Shown: positions 16,719 through 26,177, numbered from the stretch's first letter. The stretch: DNA of 64,000 nucleotides from Acidiferrimicrobium sp. IK (GCF_025499425.1 NZ_JAIMCB010000015.1:58688-122687); one strand, 5' to 3'. Program-made: numbers and translations. The notes: generated from the sequence alone by a model not told the origin.

Positions 16719-18241
16719 CGGCCGCCGGCGCGGAGGACCCGTCGCAGGACCTTGCCGGTGGGAGACCTCGGCACGGCGTCGACGAACTCGACGGCGCGGA
16801 TCTTTTTGTATGGCGCCGTCCGCTCGGCCACCCACGCCAGCAGTTCGTCGCCTGCGACGGGGCGGGAGGTCACCACCCATGCTTTGGGGATCTCGCCGGC
16901 CGCGTCGTCAGGGATGCCCGCCACCGCCGCGTCGATGACCGCGGGGTGCTCGAGCAGGAGGCCCTCGAGCTCCGCCGGCGCCACCTGGTAGCCCTTGTAC
17001 TTGATCAGCTCTTTCAGGCGATCGACGATCCACCAAACGCCGGCGTCGTCCACCCGAACGATGTCACCGGTGCGGAGCCACTCGCCGTCGACCAGGGTTG
17101 CGGCGGTCGCGTCCGGGGCGTCCAGGTAGCCCGCCATGACCTGCGGCCCGCGGACCCACAGCTCCCCCGGGCCGTCGGTGTCGTCCCCGGTGACCGGATC
17201 GACGATCCGGGCCTCGGTTCCGGGGACAAGGACACCGACGGATCCTGGGGGGCACTCGACGGTCCCGTCTGCTGGCACCCAGGTCACGCCGGGGCTGGCC
17301 TCGGTCATCCCGTACCCCTGCTGGACCTGGCAGCCGACGCGGCGGCGGGCCTTCTCGGCGAGGGCGGCCCCCAGCGGGGCGGCCCCCGACACGACGTGGC
17401 GCACCGAGGACAGGTCGCAGTCCGAGTCGACCAGAAGGGACGCGACGGGCGGGGCGATGTGCAGCCAGGTGGGCCGGTAGCGCTCTATCAGCCGCCAGTA
17501 CTCCGCCGGTTGGAACCTGGGCATGGTGACGATCGTCGCTCCGTGCCGCAGGCCGTAGTTGAGGATGATCGACAGCCCGTAGATGTGGGAGAACGGCAGG
17601 GCCGCGAGGAACGTGTCGTCCTCGTCCACCTGATAGACAGGCTGGTGCTGGCAGATGGCCGCGACCAGGTTGCGGTGGGTGAGCACCACGCCTTTGGACA
17701 CGCCGGTGGTGCCGCTCGAGAAGGCGACGACCGCCGGCCTGGAGGGGTCGACCGGTTCGGGTGCCGGCCGCGGTCGGGGCAGAGGGGCGCCGTCGACCCG
17801 GCCCTCCAAGTCGGCCAGGTCGGCGGTCTCGATACCGGTAATGCGGCGGATCTCCGCCGCGGCGGACCCGGTGGTGGCGTCGAAGACGAGCAGCCCGACC
17901 CGGGCCAGCCCGAGGAGCTTGGCCGCCTCCCCGGGTGTCAGCATCGGGCCGATCGGCACCGCGTACGAGCCGGTGGACACCGCGGCCAGATAGACGATGG
18001 CCCACTGCGGCTGGTTGGGGGCCATGACGGCAACGGCGCGGCCCGGTCCTGCGCCCAGTGCCCGAAGCCGGGCCGCGCCGGCGGCCACCGCCGGCCCCAG
18101 CTCCCCGTAGGACACAACAGCACCGCTGCGCCCGTCGACCAAAGCGGGGTGTGCTCCCCGCGCCGCGGCGCCCTCGAGGAGGTAGTCGGCCAGCGTCACG
18201 GCCGGAACGGAAGGGGCCGGGTAGCTGCTGCGGTGGATCAC
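16715..18241 (-). CDS. fcs: 4-coumarate/feruloyl-CoA ligase-like acyl-CoA synthetase
   Basis: AMP-forming ligase of 508 residues from GTG 18241, overlapping the ech stop by four bases. P-loop VVAFSSGTTGVSKGVVLTHRN, A5-like block QQGYGMTEASPGVTWV, A7 WLRTGDIV and A8 VDRLKELIKYKGYQVAPAELE, ending with catalytic Lys in RSPTGKVLRR. Closest in style to plant-like 4-coumarate-CoA ligases. With the neighbouring hydratase-lyase it would convert 4-coumarate, ferulate or caffeate to the CoA ester. The frame continues upstream only as an overlap with ech. Confidence 0.88.
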   Translation of the reverse strand: MIHRSSYPAPSVPAVTLADYLLEGAAARGAHPALVDGRSGAVVSYGELGPAVAAGAARLRALGAGPGRAVAVMAPNQPQWAIVYLAAVSTGSYAVPIGPMLTPGEAAKLLGLARVGLLVFDATTGSAAAEIRRITGIETADLADLEGRVDGAPLPRPRPAPEPVDPSRPAVVAFSSGTTGVSKGVVLTHRNLVAAICQHQPVYQVDEDDTFLAALPFSHIYGLSIILNYGLRHGATIVTMPRFQPAEYWRLIERYRPTWLHIAPPVASLLVDSDCDLSSVRHVVSGAAPLGAALAEKARRRVGCQVQQGYGMTEASPGVTWVPADGTVECPPGSVGVLVPGTEARIVDPVTGDDTDGPGELWVRGPQVMAGYLDAPDATAATLVDGEWLRTGDIVRVDDAGVWWIVDRLKELIKYKGYQVAPAELEGLLLEHPAVIDAAVAGIPDDAAGEIPKAWVVTSRPVAGDELLAWVAERTAPYKKIRAVEFVDAVPRSPTGKVLRRVLRAGGR

Positions 18242-19104
18242 GGCCGCTGGTCGGCCTCGCGGGTGTAGGCCCCCAAGCCGGGCCGGTACGACTTCTGGTC
18301 GAGGAACTGCGACAGGCCCTGCTGCTTGCCGCCTTCGGTGTCGCCCAGCACAGCTTGGTCCAGCTTGGCGTAGAGGTAATCCTCCGCTTCGTCCCAGGAC
18401 ATGAGCCGGGCCTTCTTGAACCCCACTTTGGCTGCGCGCAGCACCCGGGGGTTCATGCCGGCCAGCTTCAGGGCCAGGGTCTTGGTCCGGTCGCGCAGCT
18501 CCTCGGGAGGGACCGCCTCGTTGACCAGGCGCATCTCTGCGGCGCGCCGGCCGTCGAAGGTCTCCCCGGTCATGATGAAGAACAGGGCGTCGCGGGTGGA
18601 CACCGTCTCGGCCAGAGCCCGGCTGACCAGACCGCCGGGCGGGATGCCCCAGTTGACCTCCGAGAGACCGAAGGTCGCGTCTTGCGCGGCGATGGCCAGG
18701 TCGCAGCAGACCAGCGGGGTGAACGCCCCGCCGAAGCACCAGCCGTTCACCATGGCGATCGTCGGCTTCGGGAAGTGGATCAGCCGCCGCCACTGCCACT
18801 CCGCGCTGTCGCGCCTGGCCTTCACCTCCACGTGAGCAGGCGACTCGTCGACTTCGCGGAAGTACTCCTTCAGGTCCATGCCCGCCGACCAGGAGCTCCC
18901 GGCTCCGGTCAGCACCACCACCGCCGCCCGGTCGTCGCCTTCCAGCAGCTCCAGGGCCAGGATCATCTCCTGGTTGAGCGTGGGGTTCATGGCGTTGCGC
19001 TTGTCCGGTCGGTTCAGGTACAGCCAGGCGATCCCCTCCTCGAATTCGATCCGCACCGTTGCCTGCGGTGAGACCCAACTCGAATCGGCTGCATCAACGC
19101 TCAC
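18238..19104 (-). CDS. ech: p-Hydroxycinnamoyl-CoA hydratase/lyase
   Basis: Crotonase-fold enzyme cleaving feruloyl- or coumaroyl-CoA to the aromatic aldehyde plus acetyl-CoA, 288 residues from GTG 19104 (GAGAGGA ribosome-binding site seven bases upstream; an in-frame ATG at 19134 is less well placed). Diagnostic stretches of this subfamily are present: AGMDLKEYFREVDE (oxyanion hole), PKPTIAMVNGWCFGGAF, FGLSEVNWGIPPGGLVS with the catalytic Glu, and EDYLYAKLDQ. First gene of ech-fcs-marR, preceded by a strong palindrome. Confidence 0.93.
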   Translation of the reverse strand: MSVDAADSSWVSPQATVRIEFEEGIAWLYLNRPDKRNAMNPTLNQEMILALELLEGDDRAAVVVLTGAGSSWSAGMDLKEYFREVDESPAHVEVKARRDSAEWQWRRLIHFPKPTIAMVNGWCFGGAFTPLVCCDLAIAAQDATFGLSEVNWGIPPGGLVSRALAETVSTRDALFFIMTGETFDGRRAAEMRLVNEAVPPEELRDRTKTLALKLAGMNPRVLRAAKVGFKKARLMSWDEAEDYLYAKLDQAVLGDTEGGKQQGLSQFLDQKSYRPGLGAYTREADQRP

Positions 19105-19186
19105 GGATCGTTCCTCTCGTGCTCGGGTCGACACTCGGTGCGCCCGTCCCCCCGCCGGAGGCGAGCCGGGCGCAAGCTAACCCCGA

Positions 19187-19223
19187 CCGCCGCGGATGTC
19201 AAGGTACTTGATATCCGCGGCGG
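19187..19223. promoter_or_regulatory. Large palindromic operator upstream of ech
   Basis: Inverted repeat of two 17-bp arms around a 3-base centre (GTA), 16 of 17 positions paired. The core reads TCAAGGTACTTGA, the size and style of a MarR-family site. It lies 83 bases upstream of the ech start and is the only notable structure in the 257-base gap between ech and the downstream end of the amidohydrolase gene. Confidence 0.7.
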
Positions 19224-19361
19224 GGTGCCCGGGGCGGAACCGGCCGCGGTCGGCTGGTTCAACGAAGCGCCGATCTGCAGCCGACTGGAGGCGGGGCGCC
19301 CGCCTCCGGTCGACCGGGCGCCTACGTCGTCAGGACCCCGGCGGCGGCAGGTCCTCAGACC

Positions 19362-20840
19362 TCAGGGGCGGGGGCGTGCCGTGGGCCGCCGGACGAACTG
19401 ACCCTTGGGGTCGCCGACGATCTTGCCGTCGTCGAGGACCCGACCGCCCCGAAGGAAGGTGTCGGTGACCCGGGCTGACATCTCGAAACCCTCGAACGGG
19501 GTGTACTCCTGCGAGGATTCCGACTCGGCGGCACGGACCGTCCAGCTGCTGTTCGTGTCGACCAGGCAGAAGTCGGCGTCGTAGCCGACATCGACGGTGC
19601 CCTTGCTGTGCAGCCCGAACCGGCGGGCCGGGTTCCACGACACCAGCTCTGCGACCCGACCGAGCGGCAGCCCCCGCTTGGTGCCCTCGGTGATCAGCCC
19701 GGGCAGGAGGTACTCGGTGCCGCCGAAGCCGGACTTGGCCACGAACACGTCGTCTCGCGGCGACCCGAACTTGGTCTCGTCCTTGCAGCACGCATGGTCG
19801 CTGGTGACCCAGTCCAGCTCCCCGGCCAGCAAGTGACCCCACAGGGCCTCGACGTCCTCGCGGGGCCGCAGCGGCGGGTTGACCTTGCCGCCCACGCCGG
19901 CCGCCGCCGTGTGGATGTCGGCGAGCAGGTGGCCGATGGTGACCTCTCGACGGAAGTCGACGTGCGGGAAGGTCTTTGCCATCAACAGGGCCGCCTCCAC
20001 CGCCTTGCGGGAGGAGAGATGCAGGAGGTTGATCTTGCTCAGCCCGGTCTCGTGGGCCAGGTAGGCGGCGATCGTGACCGCCAGGCCTTCAGAGTGCGGC
20101 GGACGGGCCGCGTGGTAGGCCTCGAGACCGGACAGGCGACCTTCCTCTTCGACGATACGGGTGTAGGCGGCCATGATCTCGGCGGTCTCGCAGTGCAAAG
20201 ACAGCGAGATGTCGTCGGCGATGCCGGCGAAGCGGGGATCCTCGCGGGCCTTCTGGATGCCGCGCATGACGAACTCGAAATGGGCGTAGTCGTAGGACTC
20301 TCCCTCCGGCAGCATCAGGAACTGCTCCTGGGAGGCTGACCGGCCATGCAGTCCGTGCTTGCCGTAGAACATGAAGATCTTGAACGACGGGATCCCGAAG
20401 TCGGCTATCAACGATGGGATCTCGTCGATGTGGCTGCGCAGGATCGGGGCGACGTGGAACCCGTAGTCGACATAAGCCCGCCCGGCTGCGGCGTCGAGCG
20501 CTACCGGCATGACCTCGGCGTAGGGACCGCTTCGGTTGAGGTAGTAGGCCCCGGTGCGAAGGTAGGTGATTCCGGTCGTGACCCCGCCTTGGGCGCAGGC
20601 CCGGCTCTCGCTCACCGTGTCGGACTCCAAGGGGTTGTAGATGCCCCAGTGCTGGTGCACGTCGACCGCTCCGGGGAAGAGATGGCGTCCCTTCCCGTCC
20701 AGCACTTGGGCGGCGTCCTCGGCCGGTATGGCCGCCTCGACGCGGGCGAAGCGGCCCCCTTCGACGCCCACGTCCAAGGACTCGGGCTCGCGCCCTGGGC
20801 GCACCACCTTCACGTTCTTCACCAGCAGGTCGAGCATCAA
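19362..20840 (-). CDS. Hydantoinase/dihydropyrimidinase-like cyclic amidohydrolase
   Basis: Amidohydrolase-superfamily enzyme of 492 residues. Metal ligands can be followed: GAVDVHQH (HxH, beta strand 1), SFKIFMFYG (candidate carbamylated Lys), LSLHCET and INLLHLSS (His), and VTSDHA (Asp). The HQH form and NP-WNPARRFGLHSKG end resemble D-hydantoinase, allantoinase and dihydroorotase relatives. It should open a cyclic amide or imide, or hydrolyse an N-acyl group. Last of four genes with 4-base overlaps (CoA-transferase, cyclase-type hydrolase, MmgE/PrpD, this gene), so it probably belongs to one pathway. Confidence 0.88.
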   Translation of the reverse strand: MMLDLLVKNVKVVRPGREPESLDVGVEGGRFARVEAAIPAEDAAQVLDGKGRHLFPGAVDVHQHWGIYNPLESDTVSESRACAQGGVTTGITYLRTGAYYLNRSGPYAEVMPVALDAAAGRAYVDYGFHVAPILRSHIDEIPSLIADFGIPSFKIFMFYGKHGLHGRSASQEQFLMLPEGESYDYAHFEFVMRGIQKAREDPRFAGIADDISLSLHCETAEIMAAYTRIVEEEGRLSGLEAYHAARPPHSEGLAVTIAAYLAHETGLSKINLLHLSSRKAVEAALLMAKTFPHVDFRREVTIGHLLADIHTAAAGVGGKVNPPLRPREDVEALWGHLLAGELDWVTSDHACCKDETKFGSPRDDVFVAKSGFGGTEYLLPGLITEGTKRGLPLGRVAELVSWNPARRFGLHSKGTVDVGYDADFCLVDTNSSWTVRAAESESSQEYTPFEGFEMSARVTDTFLRGGRVLDDGKIVGDPKGQFVRRPTARPRP

Positions 20841-22291
20841 GAGCTCCTTGTCGTTGAGTGTGAATTGGACAGTTGAACGTCGGGTTCGAGCGAGAGGGCG
20901 TCGAACAGCGAGGACATCGACTGCAGCTGCTCCAAGCCGGCCACCAACTGCTCGACGCGTTCCACCGCCGGCCGGTCAAGCAGCCGCCCCGCGTTGTTGG
21001 AGAACTTGAGGGCCAGTTCCCCGAAGGTCAGCGGACGGTCCGGGCCACCCCGGTTGGCCAGCACCGCCACGGTCTTCTCAGTGCCGTCCCGCAGAGTGGC
21101 CCGCAGCACCGAGGGGAACTGGGCCGGGAAGATCGCCGTGCACTGCGGATCGGCTACCACGTCGACCTTCGCCATGATGGCCAGCCGCTGCGGGTCGCGG
21201 GCCAGCTCGTCGGTGTAGTCGTCCAAGCCGGCACCTAGGCCGCCGCCGCCGAGCAGGCCGATCGCCACCGCGTACGGGCCGCTGAACTGGGCCATGTACC
21301 CGGTGGCGGGAGACCGCTTGACCTCGATCGGCTCGCCGATGGTCCGCACGATCGACTCCGCCACTCCCAGTTGCAGGCTGCGGATCTGCTCGGGCCCGAT
21401 CCCCTGCTCCCGTAGGGCTGACGCGGCGTCGATGGCGGTGTGGGTGAAGTGGTTGGCCGGGTACGGCTTGAAGAAGATCTTCGGCACCTCCCACTTCTCG
21501 CCCAGGCCGTCGGTGACCCATTCCGGGTAGAAATCCCCGTGCAGCCACGCTTCGAAGAAACCGAACCGGCCCTCCAACACTGTGGGCGGCCCGGTGAAGC
21601 CCTGGGCCACGAGGTCGGCGGCGACTATCGCGGAGTGCGCGGCCCACCCGCAGTGCATGCGCTTGACGGTGCCGCCGGTGCGGTTGGCCTCGATGACCCC
21701 AGAGCCCATCGACGCGGCCAGCCCGAGCACATGGACCAGGCCCTCCTCATCGAGGCCTGCGAGCATGCCGGCGCTCACCGCCGCCCCGAGCGTGCCGCAG
21801 ATGGAGGTGGCGTGCTGCCCGTGCTCGAAGAAGATGTTGCGTCCGCTCGACTGGTCGTAGCCGGCCATCCCGAGCCGCACGCAGATCTCGAGCCCGCAGG
21901 CGATCGCCGCGATCAGGTCTCGTCCGCCGCGTCCGTTGGCCTCGGCGGCGGCCAGCGCGGCTGGGACCACCGACGCGCTCGGGTGCAGTACCGACGGGAG
22001 GTGGGTGTCGTCGTAGTCCAGGGAATGGGCAAGCGTTCCGTTGACCAGCGCGGCGAGCGCCGCGGGCATGGTGTCGGGGACGCCGATGGCGTGGGCGCCG
22101 GCGCGTCCTCCCTGCGACGTCGCGTATCGGCGGATGGCGGCGCTGGTATCGAGGGGAGTAGCCGCCACGCAGATGCCCAGGATGTCGAGCACCCGCTTGC
22201 GGACGCTGTCGACCACCTCGGCGGGAAGCTCATCGAAGTGGTTCTGCACGGCGAAGCCCGCCACCCGCTGGGCCAGTGTTTGATCGGTCAT
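20837..22291 (-). CDS. MmgE/PrpD-family protein (copy 1)
   Basis: 484 residues, the family length. Family markers: AALVNGTLAHSLDYDDTHLPSVLHPSASVVPAALA near the N-terminus and HCGWAAHSAIVAADLVAQGFTGPPTVLEGRFGFFE in the middle, KPYPANHFTHTAIDAA after it. The family includes 2-methylcitrate dehydratase, cis-aconitate decarboxylase and iminodisuccinate epimerase, so it acts on di- or tricarboxylates, mostly by dehydration, decarboxylation or epimerisation. Overlaps both neighbours by four bases. A second copy lies in the other half of the same cluster. Confidence 0.92.
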   Translation of the reverse strand: MTDQTLAQRVAGFAVQNHFDELPAEVVDSVRKRVLDILGICVAATPLDTSAAIRRYATSQGGRAGAHAIGVPDTMPAALAALVNGTLAHSLDYDDTHLPSVLHPSASVVPAALAAAEANGRGGRDLIAAIACGLEICVRLGMAGYDQSSGRNIFFEHGQHATSICGTLGAAVSAGMLAGLDEEGLVHVLGLAASMGSGVIEANRTGGTVKRMHCGWAAHSAIVAADLVAQGFTGPPTVLEGRFGFFEAWLHGDFYPEWVTDGLGEKWEVPKIFFKPYPANHFTHTAIDAASALREQGIGPEQIRSLQLGVAESIVRTIGEPIEVKRSPATGYMAQFSGPYAVAIGLLGGGGLGAGLDDYTDELARDPQRLAIMAKVDVVADPQCTAIFPAQFPSVLRATLRDGTEKTVAVLANRGGPDRPLTFGELALKFSNNAGRLLDRPAVERVEQLVAGLEQLQSMSSLFDALSLEPDVQLSNSHSTTRSS

Positions 22292-23112
22292 GACGCGGGA
22301 CCCACCACGGCCAACGGCCGGATGGGTGAGCCGGTTGCGCCCACCAGGTTGAGGGGGATCGCCACGAAGGTGAACTCGTGGACCCCGGCTTCACCCAGTC
22401 CCTCGAGGTCGAGCGCTTCCATGATGTAGATGCCCCGCTCCACCAGCAGCAGACGGTGGGCTGGCAGGAGGGCGTGGCCCCCGCCGGGCGCCAGGCGCTC
22501 GAACGCGATGGTGTCGGCGCCGACCGCCAGGACCTCGGCGTCGGCCAGCCAGGCGGCACCTTCCTCCCCGACCCCCGGGACCCCCGAGTCGCGACCCACG
22601 TAGGCGTCGGTTCCCTCGCCGAACTGGCGACCCCACCCGCTGCGGATCAGGACCACGTCGCCCGCCTCGGGACGCACTCCGTGGTCGGCGACGGTCTTCT
22701 CCAGATCGCTGACGGTGATCTCGTAACCGGCCGGGCAGCTGTCCAGCCCGAGCGCGGCGGGTACGTCGAGCAACAATCCCCGGGTGATGATCGGCGCGAT
22801 CGTGTGGACGCCGTGTTGCATGAACCGTCCCCCGGCCTGCTCCGCGGCCGCGTCGCCTCCGCCGTGCAGCCGGCCCTTGTATGACACGTGCGCCAGCGCG
22901 TCGATGTGGGTGCCGACGTGGGTCCCGGTGACCAGGAGGTCGTTGGCGGCGGAGCTGCCGTCGGCACGCGACGAGTCTCCGTGCCGCCGCGGCAGGGTGT
23001 GCCAGTACTGAGGGTGATTCGGGGACTGCGGCATGCCAACAAACATCGGGCGACCCAGGTCGAACACCTGCATGTCGGAGCGGCGGACCACGTCGAGCAG
23101 CCGGTCGGTCAT
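22288..23112 (-). CDS. Cyclase-family (PF04199) hydrolase, kynurenine-formamidase/isatin-hydrolase-like
   Basis: 274 residues from ATG 23112, which overlaps the CoA-transferase stop (ATGA). The metal motif of the family is present as TGTHVGTHIDALAHV, with further conserved DVVLIRSGWGRQF and GADTIAFERLAPGGGHALLPAHRLLL. Family members hydrolyse amide bonds such as N-formylkynurenine or the isatin lactam with Mn or Zn. In this operon it may act before or after the hydantoinase-like enzyme. The substrate is unknown. Confidence 0.88.
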   Translation of the reverse strand: MTDRLLDVVRRSDMQVFDLGRPMFVGMPQSPNHPQYWHTLPRRHGDSSRADGSSAANDLLVTGTHVGTHIDALAHVSYKGRLHGGGDAAAEQAGGRFMQHGVHTIAPIITRGLLLDVPAALGLDSCPAGYEITVSDLEKTVADHGVRPEAGDVVLIRSGWGRQFGEGTDAYVGRDSGVPGVGEEGAAWLADAEVLAVGADTIAFERLAPGGGHALLPAHRLLLVERGIYIMEALDLEGLGEAGVHEFTFVAIPLNLVGATGSPIRPLAVVGPAS

Positions 23113-24341
23113 TTCACCACCCCCTTCTCGCGCAGAGCGGCCACGTCCTCGGCTGACAAGCCCAGCTCGTCGATCAGGAGCTGATCGGTGTGCTCTCCGG
23201 GGCGACGCCCGGTGAACTTGATGGATCCCGGGGTCTCCGACATGCGCCACATGACGTTGTGCATCAGCACCGATCCGAGGTCCTCGTCGGGCACCTCGGT
23301 GAGCATCCCGGTCTGGCGGATGTGGGGGTCTTCGACGATGTCCTTGGCGTCGTAGACGGGGGCGATGGCTGCGTTGGCCTCGGTGAATGCCCGCAGCACC
23401 TCGTCGCGGTCTCGCTCCGCGATCCAGCTGCCTACGTAATCATCGAGCTGGTCCACGTGGCTGTAGCGCCCCGCGCCCGATTGGAACCACGGCTCTTCGA
23501 TCACCTCCGGATGCCCCACCAGGCGCATTACCCGTTCGGCGATCTGCTGCGCGCTGGTCGATATGGCCACCCACGAGCCGTCGCGGGTTCGGTAGGTGTT
23601 GCGAGGGGCGTTGTTGGTCGACCGGTTGCCGTGCCTGGTCGGGACGATTCCCGCGTGGTGGTACACCGTCGGCGCTGGCCCGACCGCCGTCATCATCGGC
23701 TCCAAGATGGAGAGGTCGATCACCTGCCCGGTGCCGCCCCCCACCTCGCGATGGCGCAGAGCGGTCAACACCGCGGCCACCCCGGCGATGCCGGTGATGC
23801 TGTCGGCCAAGCCGAACGCCGGAAGGGTGGGCGGACCGTCAGCTTCTCCCGTCATGTGGGCGAAGCCGCTCATGGCCTCAGCAAGGGTGCCGAATCCGGG
23901 TCGCGAAGCATAGGGTCCGGTCTGGCCGAAACCCGTGAGACGCAACAGCACCAGACCGGGGTTCACCTCGTGCAGCCGCTCGGGTCCGATACCCCAGCGT
24001 TCCAGGGTGCCGGGCCGGAAGTTCTCGACCACCACGTCGGCGGTCGCTGCCAGGCGGGTGAACACTTCAGCCCCGGCCGGGTCGCTCAGGTCGAGGCCCA
24101 CGGTCCGCTTGTTGCGCCCCACCTCCTTCCACCAAAGCGGCACCCCGTCGTGCTGGTGGCCATGTCCCCGCAGGTTGTCGCCGTGAAGAGGGTGCTCGAC
24201 CTTCACCACGTCGGCGCCGAAGTCGCCGAGGATCTGACAGCACAGCGGCCCGGCCAGGATGGTCGAAGCGTCGATCACTCTCAGCCCGCTGAGCGCCTGG
24301 GGAGTTAGCGATGGATGAGTTTGTTCCGTTATTTGAAACAT
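23109..24341 (-). CDS. CaiB/BaiF-family (class III) CoA-transferase
   Basis: 410 residues. N-terminal LSGLRVIDASTILAGPLCCQILGDFGADVVKVEHP and NKRTVGLDLSDPAG are standard for formyl-CoA/succinyl-CoA-type transferases; PGFGTLAEAMSGFAHMTGE follows. It would activate an organic acid by taking CoA from another thioester. First gene of the four-gene minus-strand operon and divergent from the CitE-like lyase. In itaconate catabolism a CaiB-type transferase and a CitE-type citramalyl-CoA lyase work in sequence, a useful parallel. The start codon lies immediately beside an IclR-type site. Confidence 0.92.
   Translation of the reverse strand: MFQITEQTHPSLTPQALSGLRVIDASTILAGPLCCQILGDFGADVVKVEHPLHGDNLRGHGHQHDGVPLWWKEVGRNKRTVGLDLSDPAGAEVFTRLAATADVVVENFRPGTLERWGIGPERLHEVNPGLVLLRLTGFGQTGPYASRPGFGTLAEAMSGFAHMTGEADGPPTLPAFGLADSITGIAGVAAVLTALRHREVGGGTGQVIDLSILEPMMTAVGPAPTVYHHAGIVPTRHGNRSTNNAPRNTYRTRDGSWVAISTSAQQIAERVMRLVGHPEVIEEPWFQSGAGRYSHVDQLDDYVGSWIAERDRDEVLRAFTEANAAIAPVYDAKDIVEDPHIRQTGMLTEVPDEDLGSVLMHNVMWRMSETPGSIKFTGRRPGEHTDQLLIDELGLSAEDVAALREKGVVK
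24323..24339. promoter_or_regulatory. IclR-type operator at the CoA-transferase/CitE divergent promoter
   Basis: GTTCCGTTATTTGAAAC, imperfect palindrome of GTTYCR-type half-sites. Differs at one base from the site at 33316-33332 at the other divergent promoter of the cluster. It overlaps the first codons of the CoA-transferase, so the minus-strand promoter is probably very close to the ATG (short or no leader). Confidence 0.6.
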
Positions 24342-24396
24342 CTTTCCGAATAGTCTATCCTTCGGTTAGCTGGCTGCCAACCCCAAACGGAGGGAA

Positions 24397-25257
24397 ATGG
24401 ATACGCAGGCGTTGGTGATCCGTAGCTATCTCTACGTGCCCGGCTACGACGAGCGGCGCATCGCCAAGGCGCTGGACGGAGAAGCCGATGCGGTCGTGAT
24501 CGACTTGGAGGACGCGGTGGCCCCCGACCGCAAGCAAGAGGCCCGTCGGGTCACTGCCGAGGTGGTGGCCCGTCCCTCCGACAAACCGGTGTTCGTCCGC
24601 ATCAACTCGCCGTCGAGCGGCTTGGCGGAGGATGACGTCGCCGCGGTGACCGGCCCGGGCCTGACGGGGATCCGGATCCCGAAGACCGAATCCGCCGCCC
24701 AGGTGCGCCAGGTCGCGGCCTGGCTCGAAGGACGTCCCCAGCTGGTGGCCATCGTGCCGCTCATCGAGTCGGCGCTCGGGGTGGAGCGCGCGTGGGAGAT
24801 CGTCGCCGCGTCGGGGGAGGTAGCCGCGGTGGCCATGGGCGAGGCGGACCTACGAGCCGACCTCGGCGTTTCTGTCGATGAAGGTCTGGCCTACGCCCGG
24901 TCCCGCTGCGTCAACGCAGCCAGGGCCGCCGGGCGCATCGCCGTCCAGAGCGTGTACCCAGAGCTGCGCGACACCGCCGGGCTCCGGGCCTCCACCCAGC
25001 GGGGACGTCAACTGGGGTTCACCGGGCGCTCCGCCATCCACCCCGCGCAGGTGACGGTCATCAACGACAGCTTCGTCCCCTCGGAGGAGGAGCGGGCCCG
25101 GGCCGAGGAGGTGATGGCCGCCTACCAGTCGGGCTTGCGCGACGGATCCGGAACTGCGGTCACCTCCGACGGCCGGTTCATCGACGAGGCGGTGGTCCGC
25201 TCGGCGCGCATCGTCTTGAGCCTGGCCACCCGTCCCCACGGGGGGGAGACCGGCTGA
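24397..25257 (+). CDS. CitE/HpcH-like CoA ester lyase
   Basis: 286-residue TIM-barrel lyase. RSYLYVPGYDERRIAKAL, ADAVVIDLEDAVAPDRKQEAR (metal Asp/Glu region), PVFVRINSPSS (substrate Arg), VPLIESALGVERAWEI (Glu) and AMGEADLRADLGV are the family blocks, followed by GRSAIHPAQV. Relatives cleave citramalyl-, malyl- or 3-hydroxy-3-methylglutaryl-type CoA esters to acetyl-CoA plus a keto acid. ATG with GGAGGG upstream. Divergent from the CoA-transferase that would make its substrate. Confidence 0.9.
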   Translation: MDTQALVIRSYLYVPGYDERRIAKALDGEADAVVIDLEDAVAPDRKQEARRVTAEVVARPSDKPVFVRINSPSSGLAEDDVAAVTGPGLTGIRIPKTESAAQVRQVAAWLEGRPQLVAIVPLIESALGVERAWEIVAASGEVAAVAMGEADLRADLGVSVDEGLAYARSRCVNAARAAGRIAVQSVYPELRDTAGLRASTQRGRQLGFTGRSAIHPAQVTVINDSFVPSEEERARAEEVMAAYQSGLRDGSGTAVTSDGRFIDEAVVRSARIVLSLATRPHGGETG

Positions 25258-25279
25258 CCCGCCCGGCCGCGACCCGGGC

Positions 25280-26077
25280 TCAGCCGACGTTGCGGGTGAC
25301 TTGGTAGCCGAGCTGCGCCGACAAACGGGCGGTGCACACCAGCAGATGATCGGCGCATTCCTCGATCTCGGCGGCCATCCGCTCGGCGGGACCGCAGACG
25401 CTGACCACCGCCACCGGGACGGCCGTGGCATCGAACACCGGGGCGGCCACGGAACCGGCTCCGCTCTGGCGTTCGCCGAGGGAGTGGCTCCATCCCCGTT
25501 CCCGAATGGCGACCAGCTCCTTGCGCAGCTTGCGCACGTCGGTCACCGTCCGTGACGTGACCTTGGTCAGGGGGCCGGCCAGGTAGCGGTCGATCTCGTC
25601 TTTTGGCAGGAAGGCCAGGAACGCCTTGGAGGACGCTCCGGCGTGCAGCGGATGGGCCATCCCGAGCTGCACCGACATCAGGACCTCTCGTTCCGGGGTG
25701 ACCTGGTCGATGTATACCCGCTGGTTGCCGCTGAGGACCGACAGCGTGGCGGTCTCGTTGGTGACCCTCGACAGCGACGCCAACTCGGGGGCGGCCATCT
25801 TGCGGATGTCGAGCTGACCCAGGTACCGGGCGCCCAGGCCGAGCAAGGTCGGGCCCAGGGAGTACTTCCGCGAATCGGGGTCCAGCTCGAGCAGGTTCTT
25901 GTTGCGGAACGACAGGAGGATCCGGTGCACCGCCGACTTTGACATCCCGAGAGCGGTGGCGATCTCGGTCACTCCGAGTTGTGGCGAGGATGAAGCTGCG
26001 AACAGCAAGAGGATGTCCGCTGCTCGCTCCACGGTCGACGCCGAGTTGCCTCCGGCCGCCGCGCTCTGACCTGCCAT
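25280..26077 (-). CDS. IclR-family regulator of the catabolic cluster
   Basis: 265 residues from ATG 26077 (GAAAGGCAG upstream; the open frame to 26206 adds unrelated sequence). HTH: LGVTEIATALGMSKSAVHRILLSFRNKNLLELD; effector domain with VYIDQVTPEREVLMSVQLG and HAGASSKAFLAFLP. It lies between the two halves of the cluster, convergent with the CitE-like gene and about 100 bases after the binding-protein gene. Near-identical palindromes at 24323 and 33316 are its likely targets. Confidence 0.9.
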   Translation of the reverse strand: MAGQSAAAGGNSASTVERAADILLLFAASSSPQLGVTEIATALGMSKSAVHRILLSFRNKNLLELDPDSRKYSLGPTLLGLGARYLGQLDIRKMAAPELASLSRVTNETATLSVLSGNQRVYIDQVTPEREVLMSVQLGMAHPLHAGASSKAFLAFLPKDEIDRYLAGPLTKVTSRTVTDVRKLRKELVAIRERGWSHSLGERQSGAGSVAAPVFDATAVPVAVVSVCGPAERMAAEIEECADHLLVCTARLSAQLGYQVTRNVG

Positions 26078-26177
26078 GTTCGAGTTCTGCCTTTCGATCG
26101 GTCTTGGGAAGATCATGGGCCGAGGGGACGGCGCGGGCCAGGCCAGCGCCGCCCCACCGACTCTATGCGGATGCCCC

